The notes beneath the pieces were generated by a model. That model saw nothing but the letters and a program-made list of their open reading frames with translations, did not search any database and had not been told where the DNA came from. DNA of 7,927 nt from Gallionella sp. (GTDB lineage Bacteria; Pseudomonadota; Gammaproteobacteria; Burkholderiales; Gallionellaceae): positions 1 through 7,927 of the forward strand of contig SCPW01000399.1 of assembly GCA_004298605.1 (NCBI GenBank), given 5' to 3'. A program made the translations under genes and the position numbers. This document shows, in pieces, positions 1-7,927 of the stretch (the stretch's first letter is position 1; every line of letters starts with the position of its first letter).

Positions 1-115
1 CCTTGAAATGTTGCTGCACAGATAAACACCATTTATTTTTCCATGGTGCTGGTCTGACCGGTGCGGAAAGCGGCAGGCGCGGCGGCGATAGCACCTTTCT
101 GCTAAAGTGCGCGCC
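1..115 (+). other. Upstream region of msbA, no clear promoter or gene
   Basis: This leader is AT-richer over its first 45 bases and GC-rich afterwards. No good sigma-70 promoter is visible: TTGAAA at 3-8 has no -10 box at proper spacing, and TTGCTG (12-17) with TATTTT (34-39) is only a weak match. No purine-rich ribosome-binding site lies just before either candidate msbA start. A reading frame enters from the left edge in frame 3 and stops at 117-119, overlapping the msbA ATG as ATGA. Its 38 codons look like no family I know, so it may be chance. The real promoter could lie left of the window. Confidence 0.4.
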
Positions 116-1879
<1,764 letters not shown>

Positions 1880-1933
1880 CCATGTTCAGGTGCAAACCGG
1901 TTGCGCGGCCCCATCACACCAACCCCCCAATAA

Positions 1934-2002
1934 TTTGTAGGATGGGCGCAGCCCACCAAAGCGCCCGCGTGGGCTGCGCCCACCCTACAAACCCCTGTTT
2001 TT
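1934..2002 (+). terminator. Intergenic hairpin repeat, probable msbA terminator
   Basis: Two 23-base arms (1934-1956 and 1969-1991) are reverse complements except for one position, which can still pair as G-U in RNA. They enclose a 12-base loop. The left arm starts TTTGTAGGATGGGCGCAGCC. Five T residues (1998-2002) follow six bases after the stem, which makes a plausible but imperfect intrinsic terminator for msbA. On the minus strand no T run follows the stem, so it is a poorer terminator for the convergent RTX gene, although it may still stop transcripts from that side. From general knowledge, GTAGGGTGGGC...GCCCACC hairpins are dispersed intergenic repeats in many beta- and gammaproteobacteria, so this is likely one copy of a family. 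Confidence 0.7.
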
Positions 2003-2033
2003 AATGCGGGCCGGAATAGAACGCCGCATCAAA

Positions 2034-5000
2034 TTACAGCGTCACGGCTCCCCCCTGTAAACCTTGCAACGGGTGCAGTGTTTGCGCGCCCACCCCGAAC
2101 AGCGGGTCGTTGAGCGCGCCCTGTGCCGCCCCCAGGCTCATGCCGGCCAGAGCACCGTTCTTGCCGTATTGATGCGCCAGGTCGCCGCCGAAGGCTGCGC
2201 TGTCGCCGGACGAGAGGTGTGCGGGGAGCAAGGCGTTCAGGGCGTTCCAGTGCATGAAGGTGGCATTGGCGCCCCGCGCCGCGTCGAAGCTGTTGGCGAT
2301 GGCGGTGAAGTCGAACTGCTGGACAGCTTTGCTCAACAGCGGGTCGGGCGAAGCGGCGTCGAAAGCGGCCATCGCATCGGCCATCACTTGCAGGTCGAGC
2401 ACGCTCTTGTAGTTGGCCGAGGTGTCGTACCAGTTTTTGAGCGTGATCTGCTCGCTGCTGCCCGTTTCCAGGATCAAATCGTTGCCCGTTTTGGACAACG
2501 CCAGGTCGGCATACCCGATGCCGCCGCCCAGGCTCAGGGTGTTGTCTGTTCCTGTTCCGCCGTTGAGGGTGTCCTGACCGTCGCCCCGGTTGAAGGCGAT
2601 AATGTCAAAACCGTTGCCGGTGGTGAGGGTGTCGTTGCCCGCGCCGCCCACAAATAGCTCGTTTCCCGCGTTGCCCGTCAGGGTATCCGTTCCCTGCCCG
2701 CCATCCAGCAAATTGGTTCCGGCGGTATCTTTCAGGATGTCGTTACCCGCGCCCCCTTGAAGAATGTCGTTTCCGGCTCCGGCGGTCAGCGTGTTGTTGG
2801 CAAGATTGCCGGTCAAGAGGTTGTTGAGGGCGTTGTCGGTGCCGTTGGTCGCAACGCTGCCGGTGAGAAGCAAGGTTTCGACATTGGCTTTCAGGGTATA
2901 GGTGGCGCTGGACTGGATCGTGTCTGTTCCCGCGTTGGCTTTCTCGGTCACGATGTCGGTGGTGCTGCCCACCACGTAGGTGTCGTCGCCCAACCCACCG
3001 ATCATCGTATCCGCGCCGGCGCCGCCATCAAGGGTGTCATTGCCATCCAGGCCATAAAGAGTGTCGTTTCCCCCCAGCCCGCTGATCGCGTCGTTCCCCG
3101 CAGTTCCCACCAGGAAATCGGCACCTTCCGTTACGACAATCTGTGCCAGCAGCGCTGTCTCGTCCCACACCGTGCCATCCGCAAATTCAACCTGCTCGAT
3201 CTTGGCGCCTTTGAAGTAGTTCCACAGTGTCAACCGGTCCGCTCCCCCGTTGAGGCTCAGGATGACGTTATCGAGGGTGCGCGCCACCTTGACGTCGGAC
3301 GCGAGCACGCCCGCGCCCATCCGCACCGTGTCCACATTGCCCGGTGCCGCATCGTAGTCGCCCACATCATCCTGCCCCGAACCCGTCCCGAACAGGTAAA
3401 CGTCGTCGCCCTCGTCGCCGTACAGGGCGTCGTTGCCGGCGCCCCCGTCCAGCGTGTCGTTGCCCGCCAGCCCGGTCAGCGTGTCATCTCCACCCAGGCC
3501 GCTGATCACGTCGCTCCCGGCGGTGCCGCCCAGGATATCCGCCCCCGCCGTCCCCGTTACTGTCTGCCCGACTCCAATCTGCGCCAGCAGTGTTGTCTCG
3601 TCCCACACCGTGCCGTCCGCAAATTCCACCTGCTCGATCTTGGCGCCGTTGAAGTAGTTCCACAGCGTCAATTGGTCCGCTCCCCCGTTGAGGCTCAGGG
3701 TTACGCTATCGGGGTTGCCCGTCACCGTGACGTCGGACGCGAGTATGCCCGCGCCCATCCGCACCGTGTCCACATTGCCCGGTGCCGCATCGTAGTCGCC
3801 CACATCGTCCTGCCCCGAGCCTGTCCCGAACAGGTAAACGTCGTTGCCCTCGCCGCCGTACAACGTATCATTGCCCGATCCGCCATCCAGGGTGTCGCTG
3901 CCCGCTCCGCCGTTCAGCGTATCGCTGCCGCCCAGCCCATTGATCGTGTCGTTGCCGGCGGTGCCGGTCAAATTATCGTTGCCTTCCGTACCGACCAGCG
4001 TGTTACTGGTCGGCGTCACCGCCGACGTGGCGGCGCTCGATACGCTTTCCGCTGTGTCGTGGCCGTCGGTGTAGCTGGCGGAGACGGTGATGGTTTTTCC
4101 AGCTTCGGTTGCAGTCAGGAGGTAAGTGCTGCCGGTCGCGCCGCCGATGTCGGCGCCGTCCGCCTGCCACTGGTAGCCGATGGCGCCCAGGCCGTCCGCA
4201 TCCGCCAGGGTGTTAGACGCGGTGAGTATCTGGCCTTGGGTGGCGGTGCCGTCAATGGTGACGCTGCCTGCCGGCGCATCGTTGACGTTGGCCACCCCGG
4301 CAGTTGCGCCGCTGGTCACCGATTCCGCCGTGCCATAGCCGTCGGTGTAGCTGGCGGCAACGGTGATGGTTTGGCCGACCTGCGCTTCGGTCAAAATGTA
4401 GCTGCTGCCGGTCGCGCCGCCGATGTTGGCGCCGTCGGCCTGCCACTGGTAAATGACGGCGCCCAGGCCGTCCGCATCGGCCAGGGTGTTGGCTGCGGTG
4501 AGTGTCTGGTTTTGTGCGGCGACGCCGCTCACGGTGACGCTGCCGGTCGGGGCGTCGTTGATCCTCGCCATCATCGCCGGCGCATCCCATACCGTGCCGT
4601 CGGCAAATTTCACTTGCTCGATTTTGCAGGCACCGTTGGTGAACCAGTTACCCAGCGTCAGCGTGTCCGCCGTGCCGTTGATGGAAAGGTACATGTTGCA
4701 GGCATCGCCCGACACCGTGACATCCTGGGCCAATATCCCGTCCCCCATCCGGACAGTGTCCACATTTCCGGACACGGCGTCGCAGTCATCCACATAGTCC
4801 TGCCCCGATCCGCGCCCAAACACATAGGTGTCGTTGCCGCCATCCCGGTCATACAGCCCGTCATCCCCCGCCCCGCCATCCAGCACGTTGTCGCCGGAAT
4901 TGCCGCATATCTCGTTAGCCAGGCCGTTGCCCGTGCCGTTGATCGCCGCCGTACCGGTCAGGGTAAGGTTCTCGACGTTCGTGCCCAGTGTGTAGCTCAC

Positions 5001-7927
5001 AGAGCTTTGCACCGAGTCATAGCCCTCGTTCGGGTTTTCGGCCAGCACATCGCCCGCGTTATCTACCACGTAGCCGTCATCGCCCGCGCCGCCAATCAAA
5101 GCATCGGCTCCCGCGCCGCCATCCAGGTAGTCATCGCCCGCAAAACCGGACAGGATGTTGTCGCTCTCGTTGCCGTACAAGCCGTTATTGCCCGCGTTGC
5201 CGGTGCCGCTGATGGCGCCCGCACCGGAGGCGAGCTGCAACACTTCGACGTTGTCGGAAAGGGCATGGGCCACCGAAGCATCGACCGTGTCCCAGTCGCC
5301 TTCACCGGCGTTTTCGATGACGGTGTCGCCGATGTTGTCCACCACATAGCCGTCGTCGCCCGCGCCACCCGCCATGCTATCCGCGCCCGCGCCGCCATCC
5401 AGGTAGTCGTCGCCCGCAAGTCCGGCCAGAACATTGTCGCTCTCGTTGCCGTACAATTCGTTATTGCCCGCGTTGCCGGTACCGCTGATGGCCGCCGCCC
5501 CGATCAGGTTGAGGTTTTCGACGTTCTCACCCAAGATATAGGTGATGCTGCTTTGCACGGTATCCGTTCCTTCGCCAGCGTTCTCGATGACAACGTCGTT
5601 GGCGTTGTCCGCCACATAGATATCATCACCTAAGCCGCCGACCATGATGTCGGTATCTGCCCCACCATCCAGCCAGTCGTTCCCTGCCCAGCCTTCCAAT
5701 CGGTCACTGCCTTCCATGCCTGCCAATTCATCATTACCCTTTCCACCGAACAGCGCATCATTGCCCGTGCCGCCATAAACCTGGTCGTCGCCATCATCGC
5801 CGGAAAGCACGTTATTGCCATCGTCGCCGGAGACCATGTCGTTGCCGCCGCCACCAAACATCACATCGTTGCCGCCTTCCCCAAGCAATGCGTCATTGCC
5901 GTCGCCGCCCTGCACAACATCATCACCAAGGCCGGCAAACACCACGTCAGCACCCGCGCCGCCGATTACATTGTCGTCCCCAACACCGGCATAGATCGTG
6001 TCGTTGCCTGCGCCGCCGTCGATCACATCATTGCCAATGTCTGCCATCACCACATCGTCGCCATCCTGCCCGTTGATGACGGTGTTGCCGTTATTGCCCA
6101 GCAGCAGGTCGTTGTCTACCGTGCCGGTGACCGTATCGCCAGACGGCGCAAACGGCGACTTCGACACCACACGGGTAGTGCCGTCCGCATTGGTAATTTG
6201 TACATCATCCGAATATTGCAGCGTCACATCAGCCGCATTGAGCGTGCTGCCATCCACCTTGGTCAGTTGGGTAATGCCATGCACTGTCTGTCCGTCGATA
6301 ACCAAGAATTGACCGTCGCTGACCAATGCAAGAGAAGCAATGCCAAGATCGGTGAGGGTGCGGAATTCGCCCGTGTCGTTGACAGCGTTCTGGTTGGCAT
6401 CCTGCCACACCCCGAATTGGGCCCATTTATCATCGGCTGCGGATAACAGGTCATCGTTGTTTGAATCGAATGCTTTCAAACCCTCAAGGTCAGTCTGTGC
6501 GCCCTCCACGTAACCGGCAAAATAGATTTCATTCGCATGGCTGATCAGCCCGTCGCCATTTGCGTCAAACGCCAGCAGACCGTCACCGGCAGACGCCCAG
6601 GCAGTGCGGTGTTTGAAACCATCGTCATTCACATCAAAGAAAATGTTGGAATCATTCACGTTGGTGAAGCCGAAACCATCGTTGCCGAGATCGATGGAAA
6701 TCGGCTTTTTGCCGCCGCCACCGCCGCCAGGGCTGCCCAAAGTTGGGTAATAAACGCCGGTGTGTACTGTGTTGACCGTCACTGTGGAGCTGGCGCCAAG
6801 GGGGTCGGTCACTTGCACGGTAAAGGGATCAGATTGGGTGTAATAATAATAATCAATAGCGCCCCATGGCGGTTCATAAAAACCATATGGGTCTCCATAA
6901 ATAACTTCTTCAGGCACAATTCCAACGGTATTTGGCCCATACCAGTTGAGATAGGAAACATTACCGTTCGCATCGACGCTAGCCGAACCCATTTGTGGTT
7001 GGGTAAGCACCGTATAGGTAAACGGCCCGCCCACATTATCGGTATCGGAAACCGTAATTGTGGCTTTGTTCCTGCCATCGGGATCTGCATATATGAGCGT
7101 TGAATGGTCGCCATATGAATAATTCAATACCCCATCCTCGTCCCAGTAGTTCCAACCCGTGTATGGGTTTAAATGAGCAGCCCCATAGACATAGTGCCCA
7201 TCGTCAGAACTATAGTATCCTTCATCCCAGCCATAAGCCGCCTGCAAATGCTGATCCACCGTTGCTGTCGGCGCATCATTCTGATTCAATAAATCAATAT
7301 CCACTGTCGCCGTGGCGGTCTGCCCCGTTGGCACACTGATCTGATAATCGAAGCTGGCCGCCCCAAAATAATTTGCCCCCGGCGTGTAATGCACAAAGCC
7401 GTTCCCATCCAGAAAACCCGTGCCGTGGGTGAAATTGGAGACGCCGGTCAAACTGATGCTTTGCCCGGCGAAACCTTCCAGCGTGTCGTTTGCCAGCAAA
7501 TCGGCGCCGGAAATAACGAGCTCGGTATCCTCGTAGCCGGTGACGCCATCACGGTTGGCTGTAATAGTGCTGCGGTCTTCAATGCTGGTGGTAATGAGAC
7601 TGATTTGCCCATCGCTCATCTGGATGACGATTCCTTCTGGAATCACATGTGTACTCACACCTTGGGTATCGGCGGTCAAGTCGGGGCTGGCGAGTTGCTT
7701 GACCTGGCCGTTCTGGACGAAAGTGCCCATGCTGTAGTTGAGGGCAGTGATGCCCAAGGTCGAGAGTGTCTTCACTTCGCCCGCATCGTTCACGCCGTCG
7801 CCATCGGCGTCCTGCCACACCTTTAGCTCGTTCCACACCGGATCGTAAGCTGTAAGCAGGCCGTCGTAGTTGGAGTCCACCCAGCGCATGCCGTTGAGGC
7901 CGCGTGCGGTCAAGGCCACCACGCTGT
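2034..7927 (-). CDS. Giant RTX calcium-binding protein, 5' end outside window
   Basis: A very large extracellular or surface protein, probably exported by type I secretion. The frame is open from the right edge to TAA at 2034-2036. The first in-frame start codon seen (GTG at 7922) is not credible because the frame stays open beyond it and begins inside a domain. Numbered from 7922, the visible 1962 residues carry, in order: EF-hand-like module (16-53), cadherin-like domains (129-214, 215-398), Gly6 (399-404), second EF-hand-like module (407-about 580), 19 RTX nonapeptides (600-770), long RTX-associated units (771-1036), HCBP-related domain, two 92-aa Ig-like repeats, two 146-aa RTX/HCBP units, further RTX repeats and a C-terminal tail (1848-1962). 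RTX repeats fold on binding calcium outside the cell. Ig/cadherin-like modules suggest an adhesin or matrix protein, but no enzymatic or toxin domain is visible and the role stays open. No hlyB, hlyD or tolC homologue lies in the window. Confidence 0.9.
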   Translation of the reverse strand, partial: SVVALTARGLNGMRWVDSNYDGLLTAYDPVWNELKVWQDADGDGVNDAGEVKTLSTLGITALNYSMGTFVQNGQVKQLASPDLTADTQGVSTHVIPEGIVIQMSDGQISLITTSIEDRSTITANRDGVTGYEDTELVISGADLLANDTLEGFAGQSISLTGVSNFTHGTGFLDGNGFVHYTPGANYFGAASFDYQISVPTGQTATATVDIDLLNQNDAPTATVDQHLQAAYGWDEGYYSSDDGHYVYGAAHLNPYTGWNYWDEDGVLNYSYGDHSTLIYADPDGRNKATITVSDTDNVGGPFTYTVLTQPQMGSASVDANGNVSYLNWYGPNTVGIVPEEVIYGDPYGFYEPPWGAIDYYYYTQSDPFTVQVTDPLGASSTVTVNTVHTGVYYPTLGSPGGGGGGKKPISIDLGNDGFGFTNVNDSNIFFDVNDDGFKHRTAWASAGDGLLAFDANGDGLISHANEIYFAGYVEGAQTDLEGLKAFDSNNDDLLSAADDKWAQFGVWQDANQNAVNDTGEFRTLTDLGIASLALVSDGQFLVIDGQTVHGITQLTKVDGSTLNAADVTLQYSDDVQITNADGTTRVVSKSPFAPSGDTVTGTVDNDLLLGNNGNTVINGQDGDDVVMADIGNDVIDGGAGNDTIYAGVGDDNVIGGAGADVVFAGLGDDVVQGGDGNDALLGEGGNDVMFGGGGNDMVSGDDGNNVLSGDDGDDQVYGGTGNDALFGGKGNDELAGMEGSDRLEGWAGNDWLDGGADTDIMVGGLGDDIYVADNANDVVIENAGEGTDTVQSSITYILGENVENLNLIGAAAISGTGNAGNNELYGNESDNVLAGLAGDDYLDGGAGADSMAGGAGDDGYVVDNIGDTVIENAGEGDWDTVDASVAHALSDNVEVLQLASGAGAISGTGNAGNNGLYGNESDNILSGFAGDDYLDGGAGADALIGGAGDDGYVVDNAGDVLAENPNEGYDSVQSSVSYTLGTNVENLTLTGTAAINGTGNGLANEICGNSGDNVLDGGAGDDGLYDRDGGNDTYVFGRGSGQDYVDDCDAVSGNVDTVRMGDGILAQDVTVSGDACNMYLSINGTADTLTLGNWFTNGACKIEQVKFADGTVWDAPAMMARINDAPTGSVTVSGVAAQNQTLTAANTLADADGLGAVIYQWQADGANIGGATGSSYILTEAQVGQTITVAASYTDGYGTAESVTSGATAGVANVNDAPAGSVTIDGTATQGQILTASNTLADADGLGAIGYQWQADGADIGGATGSTYLLTATEAGKTITVSASYTDGHDTAESVSSAATSAVTPTSNTLVGTEGNDNLTGTAGNDTINGLGGSDTLNGGAGSDTLDGGSGNDTLYGGEGNDVYLFGTGSGQDDVGDYDAAPGNVDTVRMGAGILASDVTVTGNPDSVTLSLNGGADQLTLWNYFNGAKIEQVEFADGTVWDETTLLAQIGVGQTVTGTAGADILGGTAGSDVISGLGGDDTLTGLAGNDTLDGGAGNDALYGDEGDDVYLFGTGSGQDDVGDYDAAPGNVDTVRMGAGVLASDVKVARTLDNVILSLNGGADRLTLWNYFKGAKIEQVEFADGTVWDETALLAQIVVTEGADFLVGTAGNDAISGLGGNDTLYGLDGNDTLDGGAGADTMIGGLGDDTYVVGSTTDIVTEKANAGTDTIQSSATYTLKANVETLLLTGSVATNGTDNALNNLLTGNLANNTLTAGAGNDILQGGAGNDILKDTAGTNLLDGGQGTDTLTGNAGNELFVGGAGNDTLTTGNGFDIIAFNRGDGQDTLNGGTGTDNTLSLGGGIGYADLALSKTGNDLILETGSSEQITLKNWYDTSANYKSVLDLQVMADAMAAFDAASPDPLLSKAVQQFDFTAIANSFDAARGANATFMHWNALNALLPAHLSSGDSAAFGGDLAHQYGKNGALAGMSLGAAQGALNDPLFGVGAQTLHPLQGLQGGAVTL
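2037..2381 (-). other. C-terminal tail with probable type I secretion signal
   Basis: Residues 1848-1962 after the last RTX/HCBP-like domain. The tail contains AMAAFDAASPDPLLSKAVQQ, FDFTAIANSFDAARGAN, GGDLAHQYGKNGALAG and ends GGAVTL. RTX proteins carry an uncleaved C-terminal signal recognised by their ABC exporter, and position at the extreme C-terminus supports that role. I have a general impression that this AFDAAR...GGDLAYQYGKNG pattern recurs in large betaproteobacterial RTX proteins, but this was not checked. Confidence 0.55.
2382..2756 (-). other. C-terminal RTX repeats and degenerate HCBP-like domain
   Basis: RTX units GGAGNDILK, GGQGTDTLT and GGAGNDTLT are followed at 2382-2606 by DIIAFNRGDGQDTL, a Gly-rich stretch, NDLILETGSSEQITLKNWYD and SVLDLQVM. 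The FxxGDGQD start and the ITLKNWY motif show a divergent relative of the HCBP-related domain. The usual IEQVxFADGTVW ending is replaced, as often seen in the last copy before the secretion tail. Confidence 0.65.
2757..3137 (-). repeat. RTX repeats plus fourth long RTX-associated unit
   Basis: After the tandem pair come RTX units such as GTAGNDAIS, GLGGNDTLY, GLDGNDTLD and GGLGDDTYV, then a fourth long unit at 2757-2972 (VGSTTDIVTEKANAGTDTIQ, NVETLLLTG, NALNN). The unit keeps the layout of the three at 4815-5612, but several Asp and Asn positions have changed. Confidence 0.75.
3138..4013 (-). repeat. 438-bp tandem duplication: RTX repeats plus HCBP-related domain
   Basis: Two direct copies, 3576-4013 and 3138-3575, of a 146-aa unit made of five to six RTX nonapeptides followed by an HCBP-related domain (YLFGTGSGQDD...RMGAG...WNYF...KIEQVEFADGTVWDET). 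The offset is constant at 438 bases. A run of 60 bases is identical (3309-3368 and 3747-3806), and 32 successive residues are identical around DVYLFGTGSGQDDVGDYDAA. The first RTX repeats differ more than the domain core. This indicates fairly recent duplication or gene conversion. Confidence 0.85.
4008..4559 (-). repeat. Two tandem Ig-like repeats of exactly 92 aa
   Basis: Units at 4284-4559 and 4008-4283, each 276 bp. Both open NDAPxGSVT, share NTLADADGLGA, YQWQADGA, IGGATGS, and close with ITVxASYTDG and AESV. The YQWQADG core is typical of bacterial Ig-like repeats in surface proteins. The pair interrupts the RTX region between HCBP-related domains 1 and 2 and presumably serves as a spacer or binding module. 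Confidence 0.8.
4560..4842 (-). other. HCBP-related domain 1, cysteine-containing
   Basis: Ends with the motif TLTLGNWF...KIEQVKFADGTVWD, typical of the domain related to hemolysin-type calcium-binding proteins that follows RTX blocks. It contains Cys1047, Cys1075 and Cys1099; Cys1006 lies just before it. The equivalent domains at 3576-3843 and 3138-3405 contain none. It is one or two residues longer near NWFTNGAC than those copies. Confidence 0.75.
4815..5612 (-). repeat. Three tandem RTX-associated long units (84-92 aa)
   Basis: Units at 5343-5612 (90 aa), 5067-5342 (92 aa) and 4815-5066 (84 aa). Each opens with (V/A)DNxxDxxxEN, passes through SSxxYxLGxNVExLxLxG and AAIxGTGNxxxN, and ends in two or more RTX nonapeptides. 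DNA of units 1 and 2 is closely similar with a 276-bp offset, for example the shared stretch at 5161-5180 and 5437-5456. This long unit is frequent in big RTX proteins. A fourth, more distant copy lies at 2757-2972. Confidence 0.8.
5613..6125 (-). repeat. RTX block 1: 19 in-register nonapeptide repeats
   Basis: Residues 600-770 divide without gap into nineteen 9-residue (27-bp) units of the type GGxGxDxUx, from GTVDNDLLL to GGLGDDIYV. Typical units are GGAGNDTIY and GGTGNDALF. The pattern is the hemolysin-type calcium-binding repeat, which folds into a parallel beta-roll as calcium is bound. A few units (GNNGNTVIN, GGADTDIMV) lack the usual Asp and may bind calcium less well. Confidence 0.9.
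6340..6704 (-). other. EF-hand-like / WQD module, second complete copy
   Basis: Residues 407-about 528. It begins PISIDLGNDGF, then FFDVNDDGF and AFDANGDGLIS, then FDSNNDDLLSAAD, VWQDANQNAVND and GEFRTLTDLGI. At least three Asp/Asn loops fit calcium-binding EF-hand-type patterns. This composite module is common just upstream of RTX repeats in large secreted proteins. The second half matches residues 16-53, marking an internal duplication. In the loop after VWQD the glycines seen in copy 1 (DADGDG) are replaced (DANQNA), so calcium binding there may be weaker. Confidence 0.7.
6711..6728 (-). other. Hexaglycine linker
   Basis: Six consecutive glycine codons (residues 399-404), preceded by GSP and followed by KKPISIDL. 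This is a flexible hinge between the cadherin-like region and the second EF-hand-like module. Confidence 0.8.
6729..7280 (-). other. Cadherin-like domain 2 with aromatic-rich insertions
   Basis: Residues 215-398, starting NDAPTATVD. The domain core can be followed (TYTVLTQPQMGSASVDANG, then DPFTVQVTDPLGASSTVTV) but is about twice the length of domain 1. Two insertions account for this: residues 230-278 hold 13 Tyr or Trp in 49 positions, and residues about 324-361 end in four consecutive tyrosines (6840-6851). Base composition drops sharply here (hand counts: 22 G+C of 60 in 6841-6900, 25 of 60 in 6901-6960). The insertions resemble nothing I recognise. Confidence 0.6.
7281..7538 (-). other. 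Cadherin-like domain 1 (protein domain)
   Basis: Residues 129-214. It opens with GYEDTELVISGADLLAND, continues with a D-G-x-x-x-Y-T-P-x-x-x-Y-x-G core (HYTPGANYFGAASFDY) and ends just before NDAP. This is the standard pattern of the bacterial cadherin-like tandem domains in large RTX adhesins. It is probably a beta-sandwich acting as spacer or adhesive module. Confidence 0.75.
7764..7877 (-). other. EF-hand-like / WQD module, first copy
   Basis: Residues 16-53 of the visible protein. DSNYDG, then VWQDADGDGVND and GEVKTLSTLGI, give two Asp/Asn-rich loops of the DxNxDG kind that bind calcium in EF-hand or dockerin-like motifs, followed by a short conserved helix. The same pattern recurs at residues 486-523. 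Calcium binding is inferred from the loop pattern. The module is cut by the window edge, so its N-terminal part is missing. Confidence 0.7.

Noticed and set aside
27..48. Inverted repeat CACCAT/ATGGTG upstream of msbA as a terminator or operator
   Set aside because: Only six base pairs around a 10-base loop, with no T run after it. A chance occurrence is likely.
2757..5633. A 958-codon open frame on the + strand, antisense to the RTX gene
   Set aside because: It is a shadow of the GC-rich 27-base RTX repeats, whose reverse complement lacks stops in this frame. The translation is low-complexity (VVA, RAA, HRV runs), with no recognisable domain or ribosome-binding site. The minus-strand frame has clear domain order.
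5613..6125. Regular short direct repeats suggesting a CRISPR array
   Set aside because: The 27-base periodicity is codon-phased, has no unique spacers and encodes GGxGxDxUx nonapeptides.
6537..7103. 188-codon + strand frame opposite the cadherin-like region
   Set aside because: No domain, no ribosome-binding site seen, and the opposite strand encodes recognisable cadherin-like and EF-hand-like modules.
2034..7922. GTG at 7922 as the true start of the RTX gene
   Set aside because: The frame remains open to the window edge, and the sequence there is already inside an EF-hand-like module. There is no signal for initiation.

Overview
The window holds two convergent genes, probably from a Gram-negative proteobacterium. 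The lipid A flippase MsbA implies an outer membrane with lipopolysaccharide. GC-rich coding DNA, a GTAGG(G/A)TGGGCGCAGCCCAC-type intergenic hairpin and the style of the RTX modules fit a betaproteobacterium best. That placement is inference, not proof.

Left part (1-1879, + strand): a short upstream stretch with no convincing promoter, then a complete and apparently intact msbA (116-1879, 587 aa). Every ABC-transporter motif and the three basic residues known to hold LPS in E. coli MsbA are present. Between the genes (1880-2033) lies a 23-bp-arm hairpin with a trailing T run, probably a dispersed intergenic repeat doubling as the msbA terminator.

Right part (2034-7927, - strand): one uninterrupted reading frame of at least 1963 codons that runs off the right edge, so its N-terminus and promoter are not visible. 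It encodes a very large modular calcium-binding RTX protein, presumably exported by a type I secretion system. From N to C (decreasing coordinates) it shows: an EF-hand-like WQD module; two cadherin-like domains, the second with Tyr/Trp-rich low-GC insertions; a hexaglycine linker; a second EF-hand-like module; 19 in-register RTX nonapeptides; three long RTX-associated units of 84-92 aa; an HCBP-related domain holding three of the protein's four cysteines (the fourth lies just before it); two Ig-like repeats; a 146-aa tandem duplication of RTX plus HCBP-related domain; more RTX repeats; a degenerate fourth HCBP-like domain; and a C-terminal tail that probably carries the secretion signal.

The two genes are not an operon and nothing suggests they work together. 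MsbA is a lipid transporter, not the RTX exporter, and no type I secretion genes lie in the window. I find no sign of a wholly new multi-gene system. The most unusual material is inside the RTX protein: the aromatic-rich insertions, the confined cysteines and the recent-looking tandem duplication.
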